A stretch of DNA of 15,229 bases from positions 1 to 15,229 of the forward strand of contig DDIL01000113.1 in NCBI GenBank assembly GCA_002338515.1. The letters are read 5' to 3'. The stretch is from Glaciecola sp. UBA1851 (lineage in GTDB: Bacteria > Pseudomonadota > Gammaproteobacteria > Enterobacterales > Alteromonadaceae). Under the pieces are notes generated by a model that saw nothing but the letters and a program-made list of their open reading frames with translations, made no database searches and was not told where the DNA came from. Below are positions 1 through 7,964 of this stretch, piece after piece. A program made the translations under genes and the position numbers. How positions within the stretch are numbered: position 1 is the stretch's first letter; each line of letters opens with the position of its first letter.

Positions 1-275
1 GCTTTAGGTGTAAAACTGTGAACAATATCTGGATTTATGTCTTTCAAGATTTTTCTCAGTCTTATAATGCTTAAAACATCAGAGAAAGGAGAGACCCTTC
101 GTTTCATATCTACATTTATGTAATTGACCGATATTTTTTTTAATTTTTCAATATCTGGGAATTCACCGCTTGATATAACCCAAATATCATACTGTTCGCT
201 TAAAAACTCTAATTGCTCCATCAGAAATGCGCGAATTGTTAATGGGACTGTGGTTATAATTACGAGTTTTTTCAT
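1..275 (-). CDS. Family-4 glycosyltransferase, N-terminal part (cut by window edge)
   Basis: An open frame starts at the ATG at 275 and runs off the left edge, giving 91 residues that begin MKKLVIITTVPLTIRAFL. The pattern is a hydrophobic first beta strand, a stretch reading FLSEQYDIWVISSG, and a later VHSFTPKA. This matches the N-terminal Rossmann half of GT-B family-4 (group 1) glycosyltransferases, where the HSFTPKAG region lines the acceptor site. It would transfer a sugar from a nucleotide donor to a lipid-linked glycan at the cytoplasmic face of the inner membrane. It lies 32 bp behind the preceding glycosyltransferase on the same strand, so it is probably the next gene of the operon. 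No good Shine-Dalgarno sequence precedes the ATG. The donor-binding half is outside the window, so the sugar specificity cannot be guessed. Confidence 0.85.
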   Translation of the reverse strand, partial: MKKLVIITTVPLTIRAFLMEQLEFLSEQYDIWVISSGEFPDIEKLKKISVNYINVDMKRRVSPFSDVLSIIRLRKILKDINPDIVHSFTPK

Positions 276-307
276 TTATTAATTTCGAGATTATCAATAA
301 AAGCGTT

Positions 308-1543
308 TTATTTAGACTTAGTAACGCGTTTATAGAGATTTGCGTATTCCGATGCAATTAATTTGCTATCAAATTTACTAATCGCCTTTTCACGTGTTAT
401 TTGTCTGAGAGTATTTTGATTTTTATGCGTTAGTACCCATTCAATACCCGATGCTAGATCTTTAGAATCAAAAGGATAAGCTTTATACCCTGTAATTTTA
501 TGCTCCACTATATCCTGGGGGCCAGTTACATCAAAACATACAACAGGCGTGCCAGAACATTGGGATTCGGCCAACGTTTTACCAAATGCCTCTTGTATAC
601 TTGGTGCAGCATACACGTCAGCCGCAGCATAAACATTGTTAAGCATCTCATTGTGTTTCACAAATCCAAAAGACCGATATTCGAATCCAAGCTTTGAGAT
701 TTTGATCTCATCCAATTCACCGAAAAACATTAAACAAACTTTTTCTGGATTAAGATACTGTAATGCTTCAGTAAATTTGTGGAATCCTTTATAAAAATCG
801 TCAACCTTTGATGCACCGCATAACACAAGCTGTTTGTGAGTATTTAAGCCAAGTATTTTTCGAGCGATTTCTTTATTTATAAAAGAAAAAGAATTTACAT
901 CAATATTATTCAAGATGGTTAAGCACTTGCGATTTTTGAAGGTTGAACTGCTTTTTGCTAGGTCAGTCAGCCAGTTTGATATACCAACAACAGTTAAGTT
1001 AGCTGGAAGATTCTCTTGTTTATGTCTAAAAACCCAATTACTTAAATCTCTATAATGGTTGCTGTGAAGTTGTGGGCAAGCACCACATTCTGATTTAAAT
1101 TTGTTACAATCAAGCGAGTAGTGACACCCGCCAGTCAGTGGCCACATGTCTCGGATAGTCCATATAACTGGCTTGTTAATTTTTGCCAGTGTTTTTATGT
1201 TTACCATACCTCCATTTATCCAATGTAAATGAACAACATCAGCTTTTTGATACATCTCAGTTTTTGTAAAGTCATAACCTATAAAACCAGTGCTAAATAG
1301 TCGTCGCTTGCGCTTTTTATAAACCTCTGTTGCCAACCCATCTAATTTACTTCTTAGTCTTGTATAAAATTTAGCTAGTTTTGAATCAGAGAGGGATAAA
1401 ACAGTTTTATCATTATCAGGTCCTTTGCCGGCCACAATCAACGTAGACTCAATATCGATATTTAATAAAGCCTGATGCAACCAATAGGCACCTCTAGCAG
1501 CACCACCTGTAATATCTCCCCCGACAATATGCACAACTTTCAC
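308..1543 (-). CDS. Family-4 (group 1) glycosyltransferase with a four-cysteine insert
   Basis: This is a GT-B fold glycosyltransferase of 411 residues. I place the start at the GTG at 1543. It overlaps the stop of the upstream amidotransferase as GTGA, gives the family-typical N-terminus (V/M)KVVHIVGGDITGGAARGAY, and has AGGT about 8 bases upstream; the longer frame would need a TTG at 1594. The N-terminal glycine-rich loop GGDITGGAARGA and the HLHW at about residue 105 belong to the acceptor side. Cysteines at about 140, 146, 153 and 156 (pattern C-H-Y, C, C-x2-C-P) form the small cluster seen in the colanic-acid-type branch of this family. The donor-site motif EAFGKTLAE (EX7E, about 318-326) is intact. 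It should add one sugar of the repeat unit in the cytoplasm. Donor and linkage are unknown. Confidence 0.92.
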   Translation of the reverse strand: MKVVHIVGGDITGGAARGAYWLHQALLNIDIESTLIVAGKGPDNDKTVLSLSDSKLAKFYTRLRSKLDGLATEVYKKRKRRLFSTGFIGYDFTKTEMYQKADVVHLHWINGGMVNIKTLAKINKPVIWTIRDMWPLTGGCHYSLDCNKFKSECGACPQLHSNHYRDLSNWVFRHKQENLPANLTVVGISNWLTDLAKSSSTFKNRKCLTILNNIDVNSFSFINKEIARKILGLNTHKQLVLCGASKVDDFYKGFHKFTEALQYLNPEKVCLMFFGELDEIKISKLGFEYRSFGFVKHNEMLNNVYAAADVYAAPSIQEAFGKTLAESQCSGTPVVCFDVTGPQDIVEHKITGYKAYPFDSKDLASGIEWVLTHKNQNTLRQITREKAISKFDSKLIASEYANLYKRVTKSK

Positions 1544-3348
1544 AGTGATACCTGCTTTTTGTCTGCCCAAGCAAGAAAAATAAACGGTACCCAATCTTGC
1601 CTTTGTGCTTTGTAATTTGAAACTCTTGCTTTTAATTTTTCTAAATATTCAGGAACGAACAATTCATTTGCAAGATTTAGATTAAGTACTTCTCTAAATC
1701 TGCCATTTAGACAATCATTCATCCATTCTGCAAAAGGCATTTCAAAGCCTGTTTTTTTCCTCTGCCATACCTCTTGAGGAATAATATCTTTAACGCTATC
1801 TACGAAAACTGATTTTAAGCTTGCTCCTCGAATCTTGAAGTCGTCAGGTAAACTAAACGCCATCTCTACAAGTTTATGATCCAATAAAACTGGTCGCACT
1901 TCCAACGAGTGAGCCATGCTTAACACGTCGTTATCTCTTAACAAGGTATTCAACATATATTCGTCTATTTCTGACTTGCTGATGCGTTGAATCTGGGAAA
2001 GTGAGGGATATTCGATTGGTGGAATACATCCATTAGAATGCTTGAGCACTTTATTTAAAGAATGGTTTATTTTTCGCTGTTTATATACAGCTTCTTCTGC
2101 GCTTAAACCTGCAAATTTGTATTTGTCAGTGAATCTATTTGGTCGGGTATTATTGAGGTATTTCAATAAAGAATGTACGGAGCGCTTTCTTGTATTGGCG
2201 TATTTCTTTATGGTAGAGAAGTGTTGGTAACCTGCAAAAATTTCATCACCTCCCAGACCACTCAATGCAACTTTCATTTGTTTTGAGGTTTCATGACTTA
2301 TAATAAAAGTGTTTATACCATCTATACTAGGTTGATCTAATTGTTCGATAAACTGGTTAAAAATAGCTTTTACGTATTTTCCATCAATCAGAATTGAATT
2401 GTGAGAACAGCCAAGCTTTTCAGCGGTTCTTGAGGCGATAGGCGTTTCATCTTCAATAGATGTACGATGCTTAAACCCAAGACTAAACGTAGTAATTTTA
2501 CTGTCTGTATATTGCTTCATTAAAGCAACAACAGCGGTTGAATCAACACCTCCACTTAAAAAAGCGCCAACTTCCACATCACCAACCATGTGGTATTGAG
2601 TTGCTTTCTCTAACTCTTTTCTTATTTGTTTACAGGCGTCTTGGTAAGAGTCTATCGGTGTTACTTTATCCGACTCTTTGACGTAGTCATAATAGCGTTC
2701 GATGCTGACTTTTCTATCTAAGTTTACTCGCATAAAATGACCGGGCAAAAGATGATATGCATCCTCAAAAATAGTCTTTTCCTGTTTTATAGAACCAAAT
2801 TGGAAATAATCACTAATTGAATCTTTTGATAAAGTTTTTGAAACAAGGCCAGATTGAATTAAAGGATTCAGCTCTGAGGAAAAAATAAAGTTTTGATCAT
2901 TAACACTGTAAATCAAAGGCTTAATTCCCAATCTATCTCTTGCCAAGAATAATTCTTTTTTGAATTTATCGTATATGCAAAAAGCAAACATGCCCCTTAA
3001 TTTATGTAAACACTTTTGTCCCCAATATATATAACTTTGTAACAACACCTCTGTGTCTGAATGGGTTTTGAAATTTATACCAAGACTCATTAATTCTTCT
3101 TTAATTTCAAGGTAATTATATATTTCGCCATTAAAAGACAAAACATAGTTTTCTGACGCACTTAGCATTGGTTGGTGAGCATGGTTAGATAGGTCGATAA
3201 TTGAGAGTCTAACATGTGCTATTGAAATATTGTTATTATGGTCAAAGAAGACCCCTGAATCATCAGGGCCTCTATGGGATAGTGTCTGAACCAAGTATTT
3301 ATCTACTTGCTTATAATCAGTTCCAATGACACCAAATATTCCACACAT
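1540..3348 (-). CDS. asnB: AsnB-type glutamine-hydrolysing amidotransferase (asparagine synthase family)
   Basis: The protein has 602 residues, close to the usual length of bacterial AsnB. It opens MCGIFGVIG, so Cys2 is the N-terminal nucleophile of a class-II glutamine amidotransferase. The glutamine-site motifs SHRGPDD (24-30) and NGEIYN (73-78) are present. The synthetase domain carries the pyrophosphate loop SGGVDS (265-270) and SGLGGDEIFAGY (363-374). Family chemistry: glutamine-derived ammonia is passed to a carboxylate activated by ATP as an acyl-adenylate. True AsnB makes asparagine. Copies inside polysaccharide clusters are usually thought to amidate a sugar carboxylate such as a uronic acid, and that is my inference here from the context. 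Its ATG overlaps the preceding acetyltransferase stop (TAATG), and its end overlaps the next glycosyltransferase start, which suggests translational coupling. The gene symbol gives the family and does not assert an asparagine-making role. Confidence 0.93.
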   Translation of the reverse strand: MCGIFGVIGTDYKQVDKYLVQTLSHRGPDDSGVFFDHNNNISIAHVRLSIIDLSNHAHQPMLSASENYVLSFNGEIYNYLEIKEELMSLGINFKTHSDTEVLLQSYIYWGQKCLHKLRGMFAFCIYDKFKKELFLARDRLGIKPLIYSVNDQNFIFSSELNPLIQSGLVSKTLSKDSISDYFQFGSIKQEKTIFEDAYHLLPGHFMRVNLDRKVSIERYYDYVKESDKVTPIDSYQDACKQIRKELEKATQYHMVGDVEVGAFLSGGVDSTAVVALMKQYTDSKITTFSLGFKHRTSIEDETPIASRTAEKLGCSHNSILIDGKYVKAIFNQFIEQLDQPSIDGINTFIISHETSKQMKVALSGLGGDEIFAGYQHFSTIKKYANTRKRSVHSLLKYLNNTRPNRFTDKYKFAGLSAEEAVYKQRKINHSLNKVLKHSNGCIPPIEYPSLSQIQRISKSEIDEYMLNTLLRDNDVLSMAHSLEVRPVLLDHKLVEMAFSLPDDFKIRGASLKSVFVDSVKDIIPQEVWQRKKTGFEMPFAEWMNDCLNGRFREVLNLNLANELFVPEYLEKLKARVSNYKAQRQDWVPFIFLAWADKKQVSL

Positions 3349-3902
3349 TAAATATGTTCCAAATATTCATGTGCGTTTTCGCACTGCTTTATGATCCTAG
3401 CGGGATTGCCTGCAACTACTGAATTATCAGGAATGTCTTGTTTGACTACACTACCTGCACCAATTACGCAATTTCGTCCAATGTTTTTACCTAAAATAAT
3501 AACGTGACTGAAAATAATTGAATTGTCTCCAACACTACACACTTTTCCATTAGTTAGTGCAAAAGTCACATTTTTGAATATTTGTACGTTATTACCAATA
3601 CTGATCTCATCATTTATTGTCACGTTGGTATGATGAAAAAGAGTTCCATAAGCTACATTGTGATTAAATCCATGTTCAAACTGATTTTTTGTTTCATTTT
3701 TACGTTTGACAAAATGAGCAAACAATAAAAAAATTTTGTTGTTTGTCTGTTTATACTTTGCAAAAAAATATTCTGTAAGCCTCAAATAAACAGGCATTGA
3801 ATAACGTTGAGAATAATAAAGCAACAAAAATCGCTTTATCCAGCTACTTGGAACCTGATTAAATTTATGTGTATCTACTGTAAAGCAATCTTTTAATTTC
3901 AT
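3348..3902 (-). CDS. Left-handed beta-helix acyltransferase (serine-acetyltransferase-like)
   Basis: This 184-residue protein has a helical N-terminal part of about 80 residues. Hexapeptide-repeat coils follow: VTINDEISIGNNVQIFKN, then VCSVGDNSIIFSHVIILG and IGRNCVIGAGSVV (141-153). It closes with GNPARII (165-171), the classic end of bacterial LbetaH acetyltransferases. The overall layout and the YGTLFHHTN stretch (85-93), whose histidine is the likely catalytic base, resemble the CysE/EpsC branch. In a polysaccharide operon such proteins usually O- or N-acetylate a sugar using acetyl-CoA; a cysteine-biosynthesis role is less likely here. The ATG at 3902 lies 8 bp after the stop of the propeller-like gene and only a weak AGAG lies upstream. 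Its TAA shares one base with the asnB ATG. The sugar substrate cannot be told. Confidence 0.88.
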   Translation of the reverse strand: MKLKDCFTVDTHKFNQVPSSWIKRFLLLYYSQRYSMPVYLRLTEYFFAKYKQTNNKIFLLFAHFVKRKNETKNQFEHGFNHNVAYGTLFHHTNVTINDEISIGNNVQIFKNVTFALTNGKVCSVGDNSIIFSHVIILGKNIGRNCVIGAGSVVKQDIPDNSVVAGNPARIIKQCENAHEYLEHI

Positions 3903-3910
3903 GTGCTCTA

Positions 3911-5191
3911 TTAATTACGTTTTATTATCATCATCTTTCTTTTCTCAGTATGTGCAGAATCAATCACTATATAACGTTCATCGATACTTAACTTAGGATG
4001 CAGATCACATCTGAATACACAATCATTATAGTGTGAATAAAATTTACCAACGTATTCCACCTCTTCATTGTCACAATCGAATACCATCAAATGCCGATAA
4101 TTATTTTCATCTTGATAAGTATCATTTAGTAACTTATTTGATAGCCTGAACCAGCTTTGATGGCCATTACCCGTTAAAATATTGTCACCTACTAAATAAT
4201 AAGACTGCGTTTTGTCAGTAAAGGTTACCAATTTAGATGGTTGATCTATGCTCGTGGTGATTTTTTTGGGTAATAAATTTTTTACGCTGCGATAAATTGG
4301 CTTTAGAAAATTAATAAGGATATTTTTTTTGCGTATTACATTGAGCAGACTTACAACGCCGTTGTTGCTTGAGACATTTATTTTTGTCCATATTGTCAAT
4401 GAGTGTTCGTCTTTCCAATCATAATGTGAATAAAAAAGATTGTCGGGGTACATGAACAGGTTCTTACCGTCAGAGCTCACAGTATATGCTCTAGAAATGT
4501 CTGTATCGTCCAATCTCCAGCGATGGAAAAACATAAATCTGTCGCCCTTAGGTGAGTACATAATGTGCTCTAGCCAATGGGCGCTAAAATCAAATTCAGG
4601 CAATTTCTGATGATTAACAATATCAATAAGGCTAATGACTCTTTCTACCTGAGAAGATTCCAGATCTATTTTAAAAATTCCGTCCTCTTCAGGCGCCAGT
4701 TTATTCCACTTTTCATTTTTAATATTTTGATAATTATATCCCGGACGACACCAATAGTGACGCTCATACTGTATTCCCAATGCTTCTTTGCCAGTGGGGT
4801 GAATGGCATAAATAGGAAATGGAATAACTTGCCTTCGGCAAGTGGAAATAGTGTATATGACTGAAGCAAACCTGCCTTTTATTATCGTGTTGTAAACGAT
4901 TTGTTCGTCGTACAGAGGAGGTAGCCATTGTAGTTGAGACCCCTGTTGCCAATTCCAAGCAAGGGTTTGGTCTATTTTAGTAAAATGACCATCAGCCATC
5001 TGAATGTATCCAATTTCAGCTATATCACCATCTTTTACGTTTCTTCCATCAAAGGCCACTCTATGACAAAGCAAGAGGGTATTGTCTCGATTTAATGCTG
5101 GCTTGTCATAATAACCAAAAAAATAACTGTAACCGTCATCCGGGGTTTCAAAAATGACCTTCCAAGGGCTATTCACATGATAGTTGTGCAT
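3911..5191 (-). CDS. Beta-propeller-like protein of unknown function (polysaccharide locus)
   Basis: A 426-residue protein without signal peptide or clear membrane segment. I recognise no enzyme name with confidence. Its repeated blade-like elements suggest a six- or seven-bladed propeller: FGYYDKP (25-31), YSPKGDRFMFFHRW (212-225), SHYDWKD (255-261), GNGHQSWF (341-348), CDLHPKLSIDERYIVIDSAH (395-414). The spaced His/Trp/Asp motifs and the SPxG-F-F and DLHP..S turns recall oligogalacturonate-lyase-like (PL22) and TolB-type propellers. That resemblance is from memory and untested. Residues about 280-330 form a basic, amphipathic stretch that breaks the repeat pattern. The ATG at 5191 has AAGG nine bases upstream. 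It lies between the sulfotransferase (77 bp upstream) and the acetyltransferase (8 bp downstream), so a role in making or modifying the glycan is likely. A decayed paralogue sits at 8250-7965. Confidence 0.85.
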   Translation of the reverse strand: MHNYHVNSPWKVIFETPDDGYSYFFGYYDKPALNRDNTLLLCHRVAFDGRNVKDGDIAEIGYIQMADGHFTKIDQTLAWNWQQGSQLQWLPPLYDEQIVYNTIIKGRFASVIYTISTCRRQVIPFPIYAIHPTGKEALGIQYERHYWCRPGYNYQNIKNEKWNKLAPEEDGIFKIDLESSQVERVISLIDIVNHQKLPEFDFSAHWLEHIMYSPKGDRFMFFHRWRLDDTDISRAYTVSSDGKNLFMYPDNLFYSHYDWKDEHSLTIWTKINVSSNNGVVSLLNVIRKKNILINFLKPIYRSVKNLLPKKITTSIDQPSKLVTFTDKTQSYYLVGDNILTGNGHQSWFRLSNKLLNDTYQDENNYRHLMVFDCDNEEVEYVGKFYSHYNDCVFRCDLHPKLSIDERYIVIDSAHTEKRKMMIIKRN

Positions 5192-5268
5192 ATCAGTAGA
5201 CCTTAAGTGGAATCAGGTTGGTAAAATGCCGCTCAAGAGTGCAGCTAACGCGGATTATGGGCTTGAGT

Positions 5269-6261
5269 CTAGTCAAAATAATACCCATATCTTCCCAAAT
5301 CCAAATGATACCTTTCAGACAGGGTTTGATTACCTTTGGTGTACAGTTGTTGAATATGATGTCGATGTGGAGTTGGAATATAAAATTTAGGCAATGTCCG
5401 CCCAGGAATATAAATTCGCTGAAGCCACTTATATAATCCAGTATCTGCCAGTCCAAAGTGTCTGTGTCCAAGATACTTGTTTTTGTGATGCGATAGCAGT
5501 TCGATCAGGTTTCGATCATCTGTGTGATAGCCGCTGGTTGAACCTTTTTTATTTGCGTAATGCTCACTGATTAACGTCAAGGCTTCATTGGCGTCTATGC
5601 CCATAAAACGACACAATTTTTCAACGTACTTTTGTTTGTCTTGGAGCAATTCTTCATACACAGACACATACACATTTTCCGAACCGAATAGATGCTCATA
5701 ATTAGAAATAACTTCGTTGAACAACAATGCATCAGCAATAAAACCAGTCGGGTTTTGCTCAAAAGTATAGTCTAAAAAACGCTCAAACGTATTGGTTTGT
5801 TTAAATCGCTTAAACACCAAATTATATACCTGCGCATACATCGACTTGAGCAGCTCATCTTGTCGTCGAATTGTAATCAGGATCTTCGGCGTCAAAAGTT
5901 GGTTAGTGTCTGGAAAGCACATTTTAAGCTTTCTCGCTATACTGTTTGGCTCTATAGTAGAAATACATGGCGCAGGAGTAGAGCGAAAGAACATGCTAAA
6001 GCTGGTCAGTGACTCCTCTGAGTAAAGTAACTTGTCTTTGTTACTATCCTGTGCTAAGTGCTCCAATTCATGGATATAAATGCCGGAAAGTCTGCTGAAC
6101 GAATTTTCTCTTGCAAAAAACAAATCGTTTATAAAGCTTATATTAGCGTTATTTTTTCGAAGGTAATCGAGTTGTGAATGACGCGGATATAGGAAACGTT
6201 GAAACGTCGTCGTTGCCGTTTTGGGGTAACCAACGTGAATAAATAACTCCTTATTGTTCAT
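5269..6261 (-). CDS. PAPS-dependent sulfotransferase-like protein
   Basis: The product is 330 residues from the ATG at 6261, which has GAGG about 8 bases upstream and yields a normal N-terminus; an ATG at 6303 in the same frame would add 14 residues deep inside the flippase gene. The strand-loop-helix LFIHVGYPKTATTTFQ (6-21) is the 5'-phosphosulfate-binding loop of sulfotransferases. SEES (81-84) follows the second strand, and ITIRRQDELLKSMYAQ (129-144) supplies the arginine and serine of the 3'-phosphate-binding site. The family moves a sulfuryl group from PAPS to a hydroxyl or amino group. In this operon the acceptor is probably a sugar of the surface glycan (inference). It overlaps the flippase end by 11 bp. 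Some cluster members of this fold are only annotated 'sulfotransferase domain' and have no proven activity. Confidence 0.88.
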   Translation of the reverse strand: MNNKELFIHVGYPKTATTTFQRFLYPRHSQLDYLRKNNANISFINDLFFARENSFSRLSGIYIHELEHLAQDSNKDKLLYSEESLTSFSMFFRSTPAPCISTIEPNSIARKLKMCFPDTNQLLTPKILITIRRQDELLKSMYAQVYNLVFKRFKQTNTFERFLDYTFEQNPTGFIADALLFNEVISNYEHLFGSENVYVSVYEELLQDKQKYVEKLCRFMGIDANEALTLISEHYANKKGSTSGYHTDDRNLIELLSHHKNKYLGHRHFGLADTGLYKWLQRIYIPGRTLPKFYIPTPHRHHIQQLYTKGNQTLSERYHLDLGRYGYYFD

Positions 6262-7618
6262 GGTGGCGCCTCGCTGCAAAAGTCTTGACTTGGGAAAAAA
6301 CATCTATCAAGCTCAACGATTTTAATTGCATCCACACAATTTTGCGGGATGGGGTAAAAAAGCAACCCGACAGAACATATGTGAAACTATAAGAAATAAG
6401 GGTTGCCCACGCCGCTCCTTCGATACCGTAAATTGGGAGCCATAGGTAGTTTAGCAATATGTTTAGAAGTCCAGCCACAGCATTGGAAAATAATGCGAAT
6501 TTGAAATACGATTCATTAGTCACCCAAAGTCCTCGTATAATCCCAACAAAGACAAATAGCGATGCCCATATATGAATTATCAACACGTTGCTCGCGTCTG
6601 AATATGGAGCTCCATAAAGTATTGCAACGATTTGTTTAGCGTATATCAAGATAGGTATAATTGTTACAAATGCGCTTACAGCCAGTAATGTGAACAATTG
6701 CTGTAACCGCGCATAATAAAGATCTTCACCACTTTTTTTCGCGTTAACGACAGCCGTTTGTAGCGACCAACTTAATATCATGGGTATCATGTACCACAAA
6801 CTAGACAGTTTAACTGCCGCGCTATACAGGCCTAATTGATGTGTAGTCAATATAGCTTGGATCATTATCTGGTCGATGTTGAGATACAGCAAAGCGAAAA
6901 AGCTGCTTATGATCAGAGGCCAGCTTTCTTTAATAAGAGCGATGGCTTGTTGCCAATTAATATTGAACCATAAGAGTTTGGCTGCTTGATCTTTAAAAAA
7001 GTAAAGCAATACAAGTGTCGAAATGATGACCCCTATAAAATTGGCAACTGCAAAAAATAACAAGCTCATACCTAAGAGAATGAACAATACTTTTGCGCAA
7101 CCTGAAATCAATGTGCCTAGGGTGTTAGCGATGGCTATACTTTTACCGTTTACTTTAGCCCTGAAGTAAAATTCAATAACTTCTGCAGATTTAATTACAT
7201 ATATACAACTTAACGGTATCGCGAGATAACAATAGACTGGTTCATCGTGGGCGAGGTACATATAAGTCGGCACAAAAATTAATATCAATACGCTGCCAAG
7301 GACTTTTAGCATAAAAACGTTGCTTATCAACTCGCTAACATTAGCTTCATTTTGGGCAATATTGCGGCTTATAATCCCATCGAGCCCTAGCTTTCCTAGT
7401 GGAGCGAACAAACTGGTGAAGGCAATTACATAACTGAAAATGCCAAATTGTTCAGGCCCTAAGTACCTAGCTACCCAAATACCTACAAATAAGCCTACAA
7501 TTAAAGTTAATACTTTATCGAGAAGTAGCCAAGCAGAAGCATTCAGGTACTTTTTTAATCCTGACCAACGTACAGGGTTTGCCATGCTAGATATCGTCTG
7601 TGTATGAATCTTTGCCAC
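6251..7618 (-). CDS. wzx: Polysaccharide flippase (Wzx/PST family)
   Basis: This 455-residue integral membrane protein is dominated by hydrophobic segments spaced as in 12-14 helix MATE/MOP-superfamily flippases. The N-terminal pattern LNASAWLLLDKVLTLIVGLFVGIWVARYLGPEQFG (with the WVARYLGPEQFG signature at about 49-60) is typical of Wzx/RfbX and related polysaccharide transporters. Wzx moves the undecaprenyl-pyrophosphate-linked repeat unit from the cytoplasmic to the periplasmic side of the inner membrane. The start is either GTG at 7618 (AAGG three bases upstream, rather close) or ATG at 7585, which would remove 11 residues and has no clear ribosome site. The 3' end overlaps the sulfotransferase start by 11 bp. 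Its presence implies a Wzx/Wzy-type pathway, although no Wzy is in the window. The symbol names the family role. Confidence 0.9.
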   Translation of the reverse strand: MAKIHTQTISSMANPVRWSGLKKYLNASAWLLLDKVLTLIVGLFVGIWVARYLGPEQFGIFSYVIAFTSLFAPLGKLGLDGIISRNIAQNEANVSELISNVFMLKVLGSVLILIFVPTYMYLAHDEPVYCYLAIPLSCIYVIKSAEVIEFYFRAKVNGKSIAIANTLGTLISGCAKVLFILLGMSLLFFAVANFIGVIISTLVLLYFFKDQAAKLLWFNINWQQAIALIKESWPLIISSFFALLYLNIDQIMIQAILTTHQLGLYSAAVKLSSLWYMIPMILSWSLQTAVVNAKKSGEDLYYARLQQLFTLLAVSAFVTIIPILIYAKQIVAILYGAPYSDASNVLIIHIWASLFVFVGIIRGLWVTNESYFKFALFSNAVAGLLNILLNYLWLPIYGIEGAAWATLISYSFTYVLSGCFFTPSRKIVWMQLKSLSLIDVFSQVKTFAARRHHEQ

Positions 7619-7942
7619 TTACCTTGTCCACATGTTTGTTAAGATAAAAAGTTTTAAAAACACTAGCGCTGGTATATATGAAATGACTTTACGAGCATCA
7701 TAATAGCTATCGTTACTAATAGTTTCACATTTAAATCTCCGTGTTATAAATCACAAGCAAAAAACAGACCAAAGCTGATACTGGAATATAAGATTAATTT
7801 TATCAATCTTAAATGGATTGGCTTAATAAGAGAAAACACGATTACTTCCAACGACTTTTGCACAATATGCACGTAAAATGCCACTACCAATCTTCATTAC
7901 AGCGCCATCTTTATCAATAAACTTTTTTAATGTTTCGATTTC
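7619..7942 (-). pseudogene. Coding-like remnant of unknown gene with two in-frame stops
   Basis: One minus-strand frame runs 108 codons with only two internal stops. It reads EIETLKKFIDKDGAVMKIGS and onward to SNRVFSY, stop, ANPFKIDKINLIFQYQLWSV to CL, stop, and FITRRFKCETISNDSYYDAR to NMWTR, then the final TAA just before the flippase GTG. The composition looks protein-like, but I do not recognise the family, and there is no start codon or ribosome site at its left end. It is in a different frame from the propeller-gene remnant immediately before it, so it may be the 3' end of another lost gene. Two stops in 108 codons is fewer than random AT-rich sequence would give, but this is weak evidence. 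The 21-codon ORF starting GTG at about 7724, preceded by GGAG, lies inside it in another frame and I do not call it. Confidence 0.35.
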
Positions 7943-7964
7943 TTAAGCTTTATAGCTTTTATTT

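Noticed and set aside
1544..1594. Longer start for the first complete family-4 glycosyltransferase
   Set aside because: It would need TTG and a 55-bp overlap with asnB; the GTG at 1543 overlapping the asnB stop gives the family-typical N-terminus.
5184..5471. Several overlapping frames on both strands around the end of the sulfotransferase gene
   Set aside because: They lie mostly inside the sulfotransferase reading frame or its opposite strand, lack ribosome sites and show no motif.
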